Source of the DNA: Chroococcus sp. FPU101
GTDB lineage: Bacteria; Cyanobacteriota; Cyanobacteriia; Cyanobacteriales; Microcystaceae
Assembly (NCBI RefSeq): GCF_017312365.1
Contig: NZ_BLJI01000040.1
Span: 1-32,620, forward strand
Direction of reading: 5' to 3'
DNA: 32,620 bases
Part shown: positions 8,592 through 16,085 of the stretch, one piece after another
Layout: each line of letters opens with the position of its first letter
How positions within the stretch are numbered: the first letter of the stretch is position 1
Translations under genes and position numbers: made by a program
The notes under the pieces: model-generated
Told to the model about the DNA's origin: nothing
Seen by the model: the letters and a program-made list of their open reading frames with translations, nothing else
The model's database searches: none

Positions 8592-8635
8592 ATTATATAG
8601 CTAGATTTAGCTCTCGATTCAAGCTAAATGTAGCT
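8592..8635 (-). promoter_or_regulatory. Promoter and operator-like dyad of the PhyH-GH43 operon
   Basis: On the minus strand a perfect TATAAT (8592-8597) lies 24 bases before the ATG of the oxygenase gene. TTGAAT (8617-8622) lies 19 bases further upstream. A 14-base inverted repeat overlaps these: AGCTAGATTTAGCT (8599-8612) and AGCTAAATGTAGCT (8622-8635), 13 of 14 bases symmetric, spacer 9. Its position over the -35/spacer region fits a repressor site. No regulator gene is adjacent. Confidence 0.6.
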
Positions 8636-8821
8636 ATCACTTGCGAGATCTATTCTCTCTAACGGTTGAAGCGTAATGGCTCTTGTATCGGCAATTCTTC
8701 AAAAAACTTAATTTCTTTTGGTAGGTATTCTTTTAGGTTTAATATGAGTTATAATAGAAATAATATTTAAAATTTTTAGTTTAGCTTTAAGAGAAAAACA
8801 AATAGTCATCAATAAACAATT

Positions 8822-9307
8822 CTAACGATATTTTTTTTTATGAAATAAGGGAATTAACCACCAAATAATCCCGATTAGAAGCCCAATAATGATAGTTCCG
8901 AGCAATGACCAGCTATACCCTACAACTTCATTCAATACTAACTGTGTAGTTGAAATCAAAGCAACAGAAAGTGAAATTGTTCCAACAATAATGATATGGG
9001 TTGACGTTTGCTTAAACTTGATACGGTGCCGTAAAGGTCGTTCAAGACGATGTTGTGCTGCTGGTGCGCTATAGCAGATCAAGCTAATAATCGATGAAAT
9101 AAAAGCGACGATATAAACCCACTTTTCAAAAAGCTCAATTTTAGAAAATCCCTCATTGAAGGGCAAAAGAATCAAAAATCCTACTAATATTTGGCTCCCC
9201 TGTTGCAAGACCCGCAACTCCTGCAACATCTCATTCAAGCTCTTTTGCTCATACTCACTGTCATTTAGTGTTTCTGGGAAACCAGACGAAATCTCGTGAT
9301 TGGCCAT
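8822..9307 (-). CDS. DUF6328-family four-helix membrane protein
   Basis: This 161-residue protein has a soluble N-terminus ending in LNEMLQELRVLQQGSQ, then four hydrophobic segments at about 40-52, 64-82, 104-122 and 131-153. The QELRV..Q...GF-x3-LPF-x-x-GF pattern and the APAAQHRLE loop after the second helix match what I know as DUF6328, a family of unknown function in bacteria and actinomycetes. AGAGGA lies nine bases before the ATG and supports this start. It is monocistronic and divergent from the exported-protein/MFS run. A cellular role cannot be given. Confidence 0.7.
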   Translation of the reverse strand: MANHEISSGFPETLNDSEYEQKSLNEMLQELRVLQQGSQILVGFLILLPFNEGFSKIELFEKWVYIVAFISSIISLICYSAPAAQHRLERPLRHRIKFKQTSTHIIIVGTISLSVALISTTQLVLNEVVGYSWSLLGTIIIGLLIGIIWWLIPLFHKKKYR

Positions 9308-9501
9308 AAATTTTCGTCCTCTGATTTAGCTTTGATTAAAATGCTGAATGAGCTCCAGTTCATCTTCTTAAGTTAAGAATAGATTAAGATGAGTGGTTAG
9401 TCATCTCCCTCTCTAGACAGAAAGATCATTTTTTAGGTTGAAATAATGCTCATTTGCTTTTCGCTAAAAGTGACATGAGTTTAGGATAGATAGATTTAAA
9501 G

Positions 9502-9532
9502 CTAAAATCCTGTTAAAGCGAACAGGTTTTAG
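9502..9532 (+). other. Stem-loop CTAAAA-t-CCTGTT / AACAGG-TTTTAG
   Basis: Arms CTAAAA(T)CCTGTT and AACAGGTTTTAG pair over 12 bases with one bulged T and a six-base loop. The stem resembles a terminator, since it is flanked by A-rich and T-rich sides, but it lies between divergent genes where no annotated transcript ends. It may end or form part of a small RNA, or be a leader element of the small ORF that starts 7 bases later. Confidence 0.45.
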
Positions 9533-9538
9533 TTTAAG

Positions 9539-9652
9539 ATGTCTAAATTTATGAGCAAACTTGTCAAATTTTCACCAAAATATATAAAAAAGCTTATTCT
9601 TGTTTCTTTCTTGGGACGGAAGAAAATAGTAATATATCTTAATAACATATAA
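9539..9652 (+). CDS. Doubtful 37-aa basic peptide
   Basis: ATG at 9539 opens 37 codons to TAA at 9650-9652. The peptide has nine Lys/Arg and no Asp/Glu, mixed with hydrophobic residues (KKLILVSFLGRKKIVIYL), so it could be an amphipathic or membrane-seeking peptide. There is no Shine-Dalgarno and AT-rich DNA easily yields such frames. It may well be chance. Confidence 0.2.
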   Translation: MSKFMSKLVKFSPKYIKKLILVSFLGRKKIVIYLNNI

Positions 9653-9692
9653 ATAAAGGTAGTAAAAATTATCCATCATAGGAAAATTATTT

Positions 9693-10082
9693 ATGTTACG
9701 GAAAATTAATTTTGCCCTAAAAATCGTTTTATTTAGTACTCTTTTTGCCTCTTTAGAGCAAGCATCTATTGAAGCGCAACAAGTTAATTCAAGAACCCAA
9801 CTCCGTTCTAGACCTATTCTTTCTAATTTAGAAAGTCGTTCTTTTGCTGAAGATCCTGAAGCCTTTTTCCCAGATTCTCAGCAAGACACACTTAATTATC
9901 CTGATGGTACTGTAGGTAGACGTACTCAAACCCAATCCAATTTTAAGTTTATTGGTCAAGAATTTAAAGTAATTATGGGAGAGACAACTAACGCTGATCC
10001 AGAATTTGATACTTTTGCAAGAAATGAAGCTCAAACTGATAAAGTGCGCGTTCTGTTTCAAATTGATGAATGGAAAAACTAA
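9693..10082 (+). CDS. Small exported protein of unknown function
   Basis: This 129-residue protein has an N-terminal signal peptide: MLRK, a hydrophobic stretch to about residue 20, and a probable cleavage near EAQQ at about 27-30. The mature part is hydrophilic, with no cysteine and no motif I know; the end (DKVRVLFQIDEWKN) is probably a beta strand. AGGA sits nine bases before the ATG and supports the start. The MFS transporter gene begins 14 bases after its stop, so the two are probably one transcript. That suggests a periplasmic accessory of, or joint control with, the transporter, but the function is unknown. Confidence 0.65.
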   Translation: MLRKINFALKIVLFSTLFASLEQASIEAQQVNSRTQLRSRPILSNLESRSFAEDPEAFFPDSQQDTLNYPDGTVGRRTQTQSNFKFIGQEFKVIMGETTNADPEFDTFARNEAQTDKVRVLFQIDEWKN

Positions 10083-10096
10083 AGATCATATAACTA

Positions 10097-11527
10097 ATGA
10101 ATCCTCTTGAAATTGAAGGCGGTTTAATTACAGTCCAAACCAATCTAATCGAACTTAATAATGATCTTTTAGTACAGACGACTGAAGCCATTCCACAAAT
10201 CATTATTACTTCTCCATCAAAGCCTAAAAAAACTTTTACTAAAGATGAAATTCGTACCAGTCTAAAAGCCTCAACATGGGATGGCATTTTTGCCACCATT
10301 TTTTCTAATATCACTGGTGGAGTTCTATTAAATAATTTTTTGGTAGAACTAAATGCTAATCCCACTGAAATCGGGATGTTATCTTCAATTCCGATGTTGA
10401 TTAATTTGTTGCAACCGTTGGGAGCATACCTATCAGAACTTACTAATAGTCGTCACTACTTTAATCTGTGGGTGTATGGTTTATCTCGCATCATCTGGCT
10501 TATTTTGTTGTTGGGTATTGGCTTGGCTAACTGGCATTATATTGAGTCACATCAGCTAATCATTTGGACATTAGGAGTTGTTCTACTCAGTCATTTAATC
10601 GGTTCTTTGGGGAGTGCGTCTTGGCTTAGTTGGTTGGCTATCTTAGTTCCAAAACGTTTACGGGGACGTTATTTTGGCTTTCGTAATAGTGTGATTAGCC
10701 TCACGAATTTGATCAGTGTGCCTTTATTGGGTTGGGCGATCGCAACTTGGCCAAGTGGTTCAATTCAAGGCTATGGAATCATGTTAGTGTTAGGCATTGT
10801 CACAGGATTTATCAGCTTAGGTTTTCAATGTCTGATGACAGATGTCAATCCGCAGCAACAAAAATTAAAATTAGATGTAGATGAATCGGTTGAGGCGATC
10901 GCAACTGAACAACAGCAATCAATAATTCCTCAAAACAGTATCCTACGAGACTATAAATTTTTAAAATTTCTGATCTACTTTTGCTTTTGGATGTTTGCGG
11001 TTAATCTAAGTGCGCCATTTTTTGCTCTTTATATGCTCGGCTGGCTTAATCTTGATGTACGCTATGTAACGATTTATAGTAGTTTACACGCTGGGGCTTA
11101 TCTAATTTCGTTAATCGCATGGGGCAAATTATCGGATCGCATTGGTAATCGTCCTATTCTCATGGGAATCGGTTTTATCTCAGCGTTTGTTCCCCTACTA
11201 TGGTTAGTAATGGGAAATAATGCAATCTCAATTTGGCTCTTTTTGCCGCTACTTCATCTACTGCTAGGAGGAACAACATCAGCACTCGATTTGTGTACAA
11301 CTAATTTACAATTAGGAGTCGCCCCCATTGCGCGTCAATCTCACTATTTCGGGATTGTTGCTGCGGTTGGTGGAGTCAGTGGCGCATTATCGACGACCGC
11401 AGGTGGTTTATTAGTAGAATTCCTGAAAAATGGCGGTTTTCCTGTGATCTTTGGGCTTTCTTGTGCCTTGCGTTTAGCGGCTCTCGTGCCACTGCTTTTT
11501 GTCCGCGAACAGAATACATTAAAATGA
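10097..11527 (+). CDS. Major facilitator superfamily transporter
   Basis: This 476-residue membrane protein has about twelve hydrophobic helices in two six-helix halves, joined by a central cytoplasmic loop at about 250-285 (QQQKLKLDVDESVEAIA). A soluble N-terminal extension of about 65 residues precedes the first helix. Between helices 2 and 3 of the second half, WGKLSDRIGNRPILMG is the standard MFS G-x3-D-R-x-G-R loop motif, which supports the family. The substrate cannot be deduced. It follows the small exported protein by 14 bases, and its stop TGA overlaps an in-frame ATG of the next gene (ATGA). The three genes 9693-12189 look like one operon. Confidence 0.9.
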   Translation: MNPLEIEGGLITVQTNLIELNNDLLVQTTEAIPQIIITSPSKPKKTFTKDEIRTSLKASTWDGIFATIFSNITGGVLLNNFLVELNANPTEIGMLSSIPMLINLLQPLGAYLSELTNSRHYFNLWVYGLSRIIWLILLLGIGLANWHYIESHQLIIWTLGVVLLSHLIGSLGSASWLSWLAILVPKRLRGRYFGFRNSVISLTNLISVPLLGWAIATWPSGSIQGYGIMLVLGIVTGFISLGFQCLMTDVNPQQQKLKLDVDESVEAIATEQQQSIIPQNSILRDYKFLKFLIYFCFWMFAVNLSAPFFALYMLGWLNLDVRYVTIYSSLHAGAYLISLIAWGKLSDRIGNRPILMGIGFISAFVPLLWLVMGNNAISIWLFLPLLHLLLGGTTSALDLCTTNLQLGVAPIARQSHYFGIVAAVGGVSGALSTTAGGLLVEFLKNGGFPVIFGLSCALRLAALVPLLFVREQNTLK

Positions 11528-11547
11528 TCTGTGTTGAACTGAATAAT

Positions 11548-12189
11548 ATGCAAAAACCCAAAGTTATTTTTTTAGATGCGGTTGGTACACTGTTTGGTGT
11601 AAAAGGCAGTGTTGGAGAAATTTATGGAACGATCGCCGCGTCTTTTGGTGTTAATGTGGAACCCAGTCAGTTAAACAAAGCTTTTTTTAAAAGTTTTAAA
11701 GCCTCTCCCCCTTTAGCTTTCCCAAATGTTGAATCTTGCAAAATTCCTCAATTAGAGTATCAATGGTGGAAAATCATCGCCTATTCTACATTTACTCGAG
11801 TTGGTGCAGTGGAGCAGTTTATTAATTTTGATGAATTTTTTAATCAACTTTATCACTATTTTGCACAAGCTGAGCCTTGGTTTGTCTATCCTGATGTAAA
11901 AAATGCTCTAACTCATTGGCAAAATCAAGAAATAGAACTCGGCATCATTTCTAATTTTGACAGTCGCATCGATTCGGTTTTAAAACATTTAGAGTTAGAA
12001 TCTTTTTTTAAAAGTCTTACCATCTCATCCGAAACAGGTTTTGCTAAACCTCATCCCTCAATTTTTACAACCGCATTAGAAAAACATGATTGTCTTGCGT
12101 CTCAAGCTTGGCACGTCGGTGATAGTATTGCTGAAGACTATTATGGAGCAAAAGCGATCGGTATCACACCTTTTTTAATTAATCGCTGA
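11548..12189 (+). CDS. HAD-IA (REG-2-like) family hydrolase
   Basis: This is a cytoplasmic HAD-superfamily hydrolase of about 213 residues. The nucleophile is Asp10 in FLDAVGTLFG. Motif II is ISNFDSR, motif III is the Lys of KPHPSIF, and motif IV is GDSIAEDYYGAK. The usual acid/base Asp two residues after the nucleophile is Val here, as in some REG-2-like members, so classical phosphatase activity is uncertain. I chose the ATG that gives MQKPKVIFLD, the usual family N-terminus. An upstream ATG at 11524 overlaps the MFS stop (ATGA) and would add eight residues; it could be the coupled start. No good Shine-Dalgarno decides between them. Confidence 0.85.
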   Translation: MQKPKVIFLDAVGTLFGVKGSVGEIYGTIAASFGVNVEPSQLNKAFFKSFKASPPLAFPNVESCKIPQLEYQWWKIIAYSTFTRVGAVEQFINFDEFFNQLYHYFAQAEPWFVYPDVKNALTHWQNQEIELGIISNFDSRIDSVLKHLELESFFKSLTISSETGFAKPHPSIFTTALEKHDCLASQAWHVGDSIAEDYYGAKAIGITPFLINR

Positions 12190-12369
12190 TTCTCTTAATT
12201 TTGATTTAAAGTAAAAATTACTCATTTTCCGTTCCTTTAAGCCGTAATCAATCATTAGATAATCTTGAATGGAACAAATTTCCAAAAAATTCATCGTAAT
12301 CTCTATAAAAAAAGATTCAAGAATTAATTTTCTGATATTTTAAGAAGGATAAGTCCTTTAAGGTAAGTT

Positions 12370-13527
12370 GTGCTACGTTATTTTATTCCAATCTATGATC
12401 CAGAAGTAAAAAAGTGGTCAGTAGAGGCGCGTTTACTACGCTGGCTAACTTTCTTATGGTTAATTTTAGGATTGATTGCTTTATTCTCGGCTTCCTACGC
12501 TCTAAGTGATAGTCAAAATAACGATGGACTTTATTTTATCAAACGTCAACTGATTTGGGTCTGGTTTGGCTTAGTTGGGCTAAATTTGATTGTACAATGT
12601 CCTCTGAAAAATATGTTAAAGATTGCTCCTTGGATGATTCTAGGAGTCCTCGGCTTAATTATAAGTACACATATACCTGGATTAGGAGAAGAAGTCAATG
12701 GGGCGACGCGCTGGATTAAAATAGGGCCAATATCAATACAACCATCTGAATTAATGAAGCCCTTTTTAGTGTTACAAAGCGCACACTTATTCGGCAATTG
12801 GTATCGTTTACGTTGGGGATATCGTCTCGGATGGTTGGGGATCTTTGCCCTAACTTTAGCCGCAATTTTACTACAGCCGAATTTAAGTACGACTGCATTA
12901 TGTGGGATGACGATTTGGTTAATTGCATTAGCGGCAGGATTACCGCTAACCTATTTAAGTGGGACTGCGATCGGTGGATTTGCGCTGGCTTTTTTAAGTA
13001 TTAGTCTGCGAGAATATCAAAGACGACGAGTTTTGTCTTTTCTCAATCCTTGGGCGGATGCTAGGGGAGATGGTTATCAGCTAGTACAAAGTTTACTAGC
13101 TGTGGGTTCGGGAGGAACTTGGGGCAATGGTTACGGGTTATCTCAACAAAAACTGTTTTATTTGCCTTTTCCTGATACAGATTTTATTTTTGCGGTCTTC
13201 GCTGAAGAATTTGGCTTTGCGGGTGGAGTTGTCTTATTACTCTTACTCATGCTTTATGCGACTTTGGCGTTATTAGTTGCCCTTAAATGTCGTCACCCGA
13301 TCAAACGATTAGTAGCTATGGGCGTTATGATTGTTTTAGTTGGTCAATCTTTACTTAATATTGGTGTCGCTACAGGTGCATTACCGACGACAGGTTTACC
13401 CCTTCCTCTCTTTAGCTATGGTGGGAGTTCAAGTCTAGCAAGTCTATTTCTAGCAGGGTTACTCATTCGAGTTGCTAGAGAAAGTAGTGAAGCAGATGTT
13501 GTTCCTTTTGCCTCCCGTCGTCTTTGA
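12370..13527 (+). CDS. ftsW: FtsW, SEDS-family septal peptidoglycan polymerase
   Basis: This 385-residue SEDS protein has about ten membrane helices. Family signatures: GATRWIKIGPISIQPSELMK (about 115-135), then FLNPWADARGDGYQLVQSL with the conserved Asp of the catalytic loop. Next come GLSQQKLFYLPFPDTDFIFA and the C-terminal GLPLPLFSYGGSSSLA. FtsW polymerises lipid II at the division site together with its class B PBP. RodA is the elongation paralogue; the loops look FtsW-like, as in the cyanobacterial protein, but RodA is the main alternative. The start is GTG at 12370, with AAGG six bases before it. AAGGATAAGTCCTTTAAGG upstream can fold and mask this site, so translation may be modulated. 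The gene is monocistronic. Confidence 0.87.
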   Translation: MLRYFIPIYDPEVKKWSVEARLLRWLTFLWLILGLIALFSASYALSDSQNNDGLYFIKRQLIWVWFGLVGLNLIVQCPLKNMLKIAPWMILGVLGLIISTHIPGLGEEVNGATRWIKIGPISIQPSELMKPFLVLQSAHLFGNWYRLRWGYRLGWLGIFALTLAAILLQPNLSTTALCGMTIWLIALAAGLPLTYLSGTAIGGFALAFLSISLREYQRRRVLSFLNPWADARGDGYQLVQSLLAVGSGGTWGNGYGLSQQKLFYLPFPDTDFIFAVFAEEFGFAGGVVLLLLLMLYATLALLVALKCRHPIKRLVAMGVMIVLVGQSLLNIGVATGALPTTGLPLPLFSYGGSSSLASLFLAGLLIRVARESSEADVVPFASRRL

Positions 13528-13550
13528 ACAAGCAAAAAGTGTGAAATAAT

Positions 13551-13579
13551 TGTAGGGATCTAATTTCTAAACCCCTACA
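13551..13579. terminator. Inverted repeat between ftsW and the repeat-protein gene
   Basis: TGTAGGG and CCCTACA (7 bp) enclose 15 bases, 23 bases after the ftsW stop and 34 bases before the end of the convergent minus-strand gene. It can act as a terminator for either strand, though no T-run follows. Its right part AAACCCCTAC (13569-13578) is identical to that of the dyad at 21332-21360. Confidence 0.45.
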
Positions 13580-13613
13580 GATAGTTTGTTAATTCATAAC
13601 CATAACAAAAGGT

Positions 13614-15824
13614 TTAAACCGTTGGGCGATTTTCATAATAACCATGCTGTACATAGTGATAGCTTGCCTGAGAAAGATCACCGTTATAAAATGCAGCAAC
13701 ATCAGGGTTAGCATTATAGTATTGAACTGGATCAAAGGTCGTCGTCGGACGATTTTCAGCAATACCGTTATAGAGATAATGATATGTCGCCCCATAAGTA
13801 TCGACATAGCCGTAGTATGGAGAGTAATAACTGTAAGACGGGATAATGTCGGGATTAGATGCTAGATAGCGATATTCATCAAATGTATCTCTAGCTCGTC
13901 CTTCTTCATAACCATAATCGACAAAATGCTCGACTGCTGCTTGTTGATTAATACCTAATTGATCATAGACATCTCTGTAAGACGCGAGGTATTGAAACCC
14001 ATCAAAATCCCCATAGACTGGACGACCTTCACGATACCCAGATTCGATATAATGCTCAGTAGCCAAAGTACGATCGCTTCCTAAAGCATCAATTAGATCG
14101 GTATTTACTGCTAAATAGTTAGTTGCATTAAAAGTTAAAGGACGATATTCATAATAGCCGTGTTGTATATAATGTATTGTTGCAGCCTCAAGATCAAAAC
14201 CAAATGTACCGATTAAATCAGAATTAGCGGCTAGATAAGAATATTCATTAAATGTATCTGCTGGTCTTCCTTCAGCATATCCATTCGTAATATAGTGTAG
14301 TGTTGCTCCTGCTAAATCTGGTGCTTGAGAATTAGAAAAATAACCACCATAAGTACTAATTAAATCCGTATTGGAAGCGATATACTGAGCCGCTTTGAAC
14401 GTATCTAAAGGTCTTTCTTCAGTGTATCCGTTTTCAATATAATGACGGGTTGCCTCTGTACCATTCGCACCATAAGCATCTATTAAATCAGGATTTGAGG
14501 CTAGATATTCAAACTCATCAAATGAATCTATACTACGACCTTCAGCAAAACCAAAGTCGCGATAATGTTGATTAAAAGCCTCTAAATTATAACCATAGGC
14601 TTCGATTAAATCTGGATACGATGCACCATATTGCTCAGGGTTTTCTAGTATTGGGAAGGTATCATCTGTCCATGTTACGAGGAATACTTGATCAACCGTC
14701 CTATAATAACCATTAGGATCATCAATAGCTCCTAAAAGATTGTTACCTCTGAGATCGATAATTTCTTCATTTCCACTCGTCGTAGCTAAGGGTGATACCG
14801 CACCATTTCTATAGATATAAATATCATGGTTATCGTTGTAGTTTACAGAATTATCAACTCGCCAAACAATATTTTCACCATCTAATAATAAACTATCTTT
14901 ATTAAGATTATCATCAGTTAATTGAGTGATAGTGTCACCATCATACAAAAATACTTCAGTATGATAGTTAGTTGATTCACTAGAACCTAACCAAGCTATT
15001 TTATTGCCACTGACTTGAGCATTTGATTTATTAAAACTATCATTGTTAATGATATTAGTTGTATTGCCATCATAAAGATATACTTGATTGTTTTCTATCC
15101 AAACAACATTTTGTCCATCAGTATCAAAGGAGCCATAATCAAACCCGTTTTGAGTTAACTGGATTGTGGCTGCACCATTGTATAAGAACAGTTCATCACG
15201 AGCAGCGATTCGATTAACGCTAGTCCAAATAATATAGTTTCCTTCGATTGTTTGTATGGCATCATAAGTTTGATTATCAGTAAGTTTGAGCGTTTGTCCA
15301 TTATTGTAAAGTAGGATTTCTAGATCGCCTCCTTGCTCTGTTGGATCTTGTCCTTCCCAAACAATTTGATCACCATAAAATTGAGCTTTATATTCGCTAG
15401 TTTCATTATCAGTTATTTGTCGGGTTTGGTTCCCATCATAAAAGTAAAGGTCTGTTTGATATGAGCCAGTTTCTGGGTTATTTATCTCCTGATACCATAA
15501 AATTTTACCGTTAGAAATTTCAGGATATTTATCATCAGCAGTATTATTAGTTAGTTGTCGAGTTTGGTTCCCATCATAAAAGTAAATTTCTGAATCGCCA
15601 TCATTAGATGAATACCAAACAATTTGGCTATTCGATACCCTTGGCCCAAAATCATCAGTTACATTATCAGAAATTTGAATCGTTCTAGATCCATCATAAA
15701 AGTAAATTTCATAGTCTTGAAACTCACTTTGTAACCCTCTCCATACCACTTGACTTTGTGCTAGATCACCATCAAAATCTTCATCGGGAAAAGCATTGTT
15801 AGTGAGCGGAATAATATTTAACAT
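13614..15824 (-). CDS. Two-part repeat protein: propeller-like blades plus 8 short C-terminal repeats
   Basis: This protein of about 736 residues has no signal peptide or membrane segment. Residues about 15-390 form roughly eight repeats of ~45 residues with cores like IVWYSSNDGDSEIYFYDG and then TRQLTNN, as in TolB/beta-propeller blades. Residues about 395-736 hold eight repeats of 36-50 residues of the type YLASNPDLIDAYG then HYIENGYTEERPLDTF. Such short repeats are known in bacterial surface or secreted proteins without a firm function. There are no RTX Gly-Asp nonapeptides. I start at ATG 15824 (MLNIIPLTNN); a TTG at 15833 would add three residues. No catalytic motif is seen. A surface or adhesion role is possible but not shown. 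It is alone on its strand. Confidence 0.8.
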   Translation of the reverse strand: MLNIIPLTNNAFPDEDFDGDLAQSQVVWRGLQSEFQDYEIYFYDGSRTIQISDNVTDDFGPRVSNSQIVWYSSNDGDSEIYFYDGNQTRQLTNNTADDKYPEISNGKILWYQEINNPETGSYQTDLYFYDGNQTRQITDNETSEYKAQFYGDQIVWEGQDPTEQGGDLEILLYNNGQTLKLTDNQTYDAIQTIEGNYIIWTSVNRIAARDELFLYNGAATIQLTQNGFDYGSFDTDGQNVVWIENNQVYLYDGNTTNIINNDSFNKSNAQVSGNKIAWLGSSESTNYHTEVFLYDGDTITQLTDDNLNKDSLLLDGENIVWRVDNSVNYNDNHDIYIYRNGAVSPLATTSGNEEIIDLRGNNLLGAIDDPNGYYRTVDQVFLVTWTDDTFPILENPEQYGASYPDLIEAYGYNLEAFNQHYRDFGFAEGRSIDSFDEFEYLASNPDLIDAYGANGTEATRHYIENGYTEERPLDTFKAAQYIASNTDLISTYGGYFSNSQAPDLAGATLHYITNGYAEGRPADTFNEYSYLAANSDLIGTFGFDLEAATIHYIQHGYYEYRPLTFNATNYLAVNTDLIDALGSDRTLATEHYIESGYREGRPVYGDFDGFQYLASYRDVYDQLGINQQAAVEHFVDYGYEEGRARDTFDEYRYLASNPDIIPSYSYYSPYYGYVDTYGATYHYLYNGIAENRPTTTFDPVQYYNANPDVAAFYNGDLSQASYHYVQHGYYENRPTV

Positions 15825-15972
15825 TTTAAACAATCTTTACTGAAAAATTATAAAAGTTTATTGCTCTGAATAGATTAAACATATCTAAGCTCTATTCATT
15901 AGATGGTTAGGAAAACAATATAACTTTAGTTTATCTTTAGGTTAAAAGCAGATTCTAAACTAATTATATAAT

Positions 15973-15997
15973 CAATAGTTAAGCAATTGAACTATTG
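15973..15997. promoter_or_regulatory. Perfect 8-bp dyad CAATAGTT / AACTATTG
   Basis: Two 8-base arms with a 9-base spacer lie about 150 bases upstream of the repeat-protein start and beyond the terminator of the GH13 gene. The surroundings are very AT-rich, so chance is possible. It may be an operator for the repeat-protein gene. Confidence 0.3.
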
Positions 15998-16026
15998 TAA
16001 ACTTTTCAAAAGTAACAATTTGTATC

Positions 16027-16053
16027 AAAAAAATAAGCCTGACAAAAGGCTTA
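16027..16053 (-). terminator. Rho-independent terminator of the cobM-GH13 operon
   Basis: On the minus strand the stem TAAGCCT-TTTGTC-AGGCTTA (7 bp, 6-base loop) is followed by seven T (plus strand A-run 16027-16033). It begins 33 bases after the GH13 stop, the expected place for the end of this operon. Confidence 0.85.
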
Positions 16054-16085
16054 ACAAATAGGTGATAAGGAAGCAGTAATTAAGT

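Larger units (their letters stand above)
9308..9692. other. Divergent intergenic region with a strong hairpin and a tiny basic ORF
   Basis: This gap lies between the DUF6328 gene (minus) and the exported-protein gene (plus). It contains a 12-bp bulged stem-loop at 9502-9532. It also has a 37-codon ATG frame at 9539-9652, directly after the hairpin, with no acidic residues. The promoters of both flanking genes must lie here. I see no other gene. Confidence 0.5.

Noticed and set aside
11461-11547. Longer N-terminus for the HAD protein from ATG 11461
   Set aside because: It overlaps the conserved end of the MFS gene by over 60 bases and adds sequence foreign to the HAD family.
13614-15824. RTX-type calcium-binding secreted protein
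   Set aside because: The repeats do not contain the Gly-Gly-x-Gly-x-Asp nonapeptide pattern.
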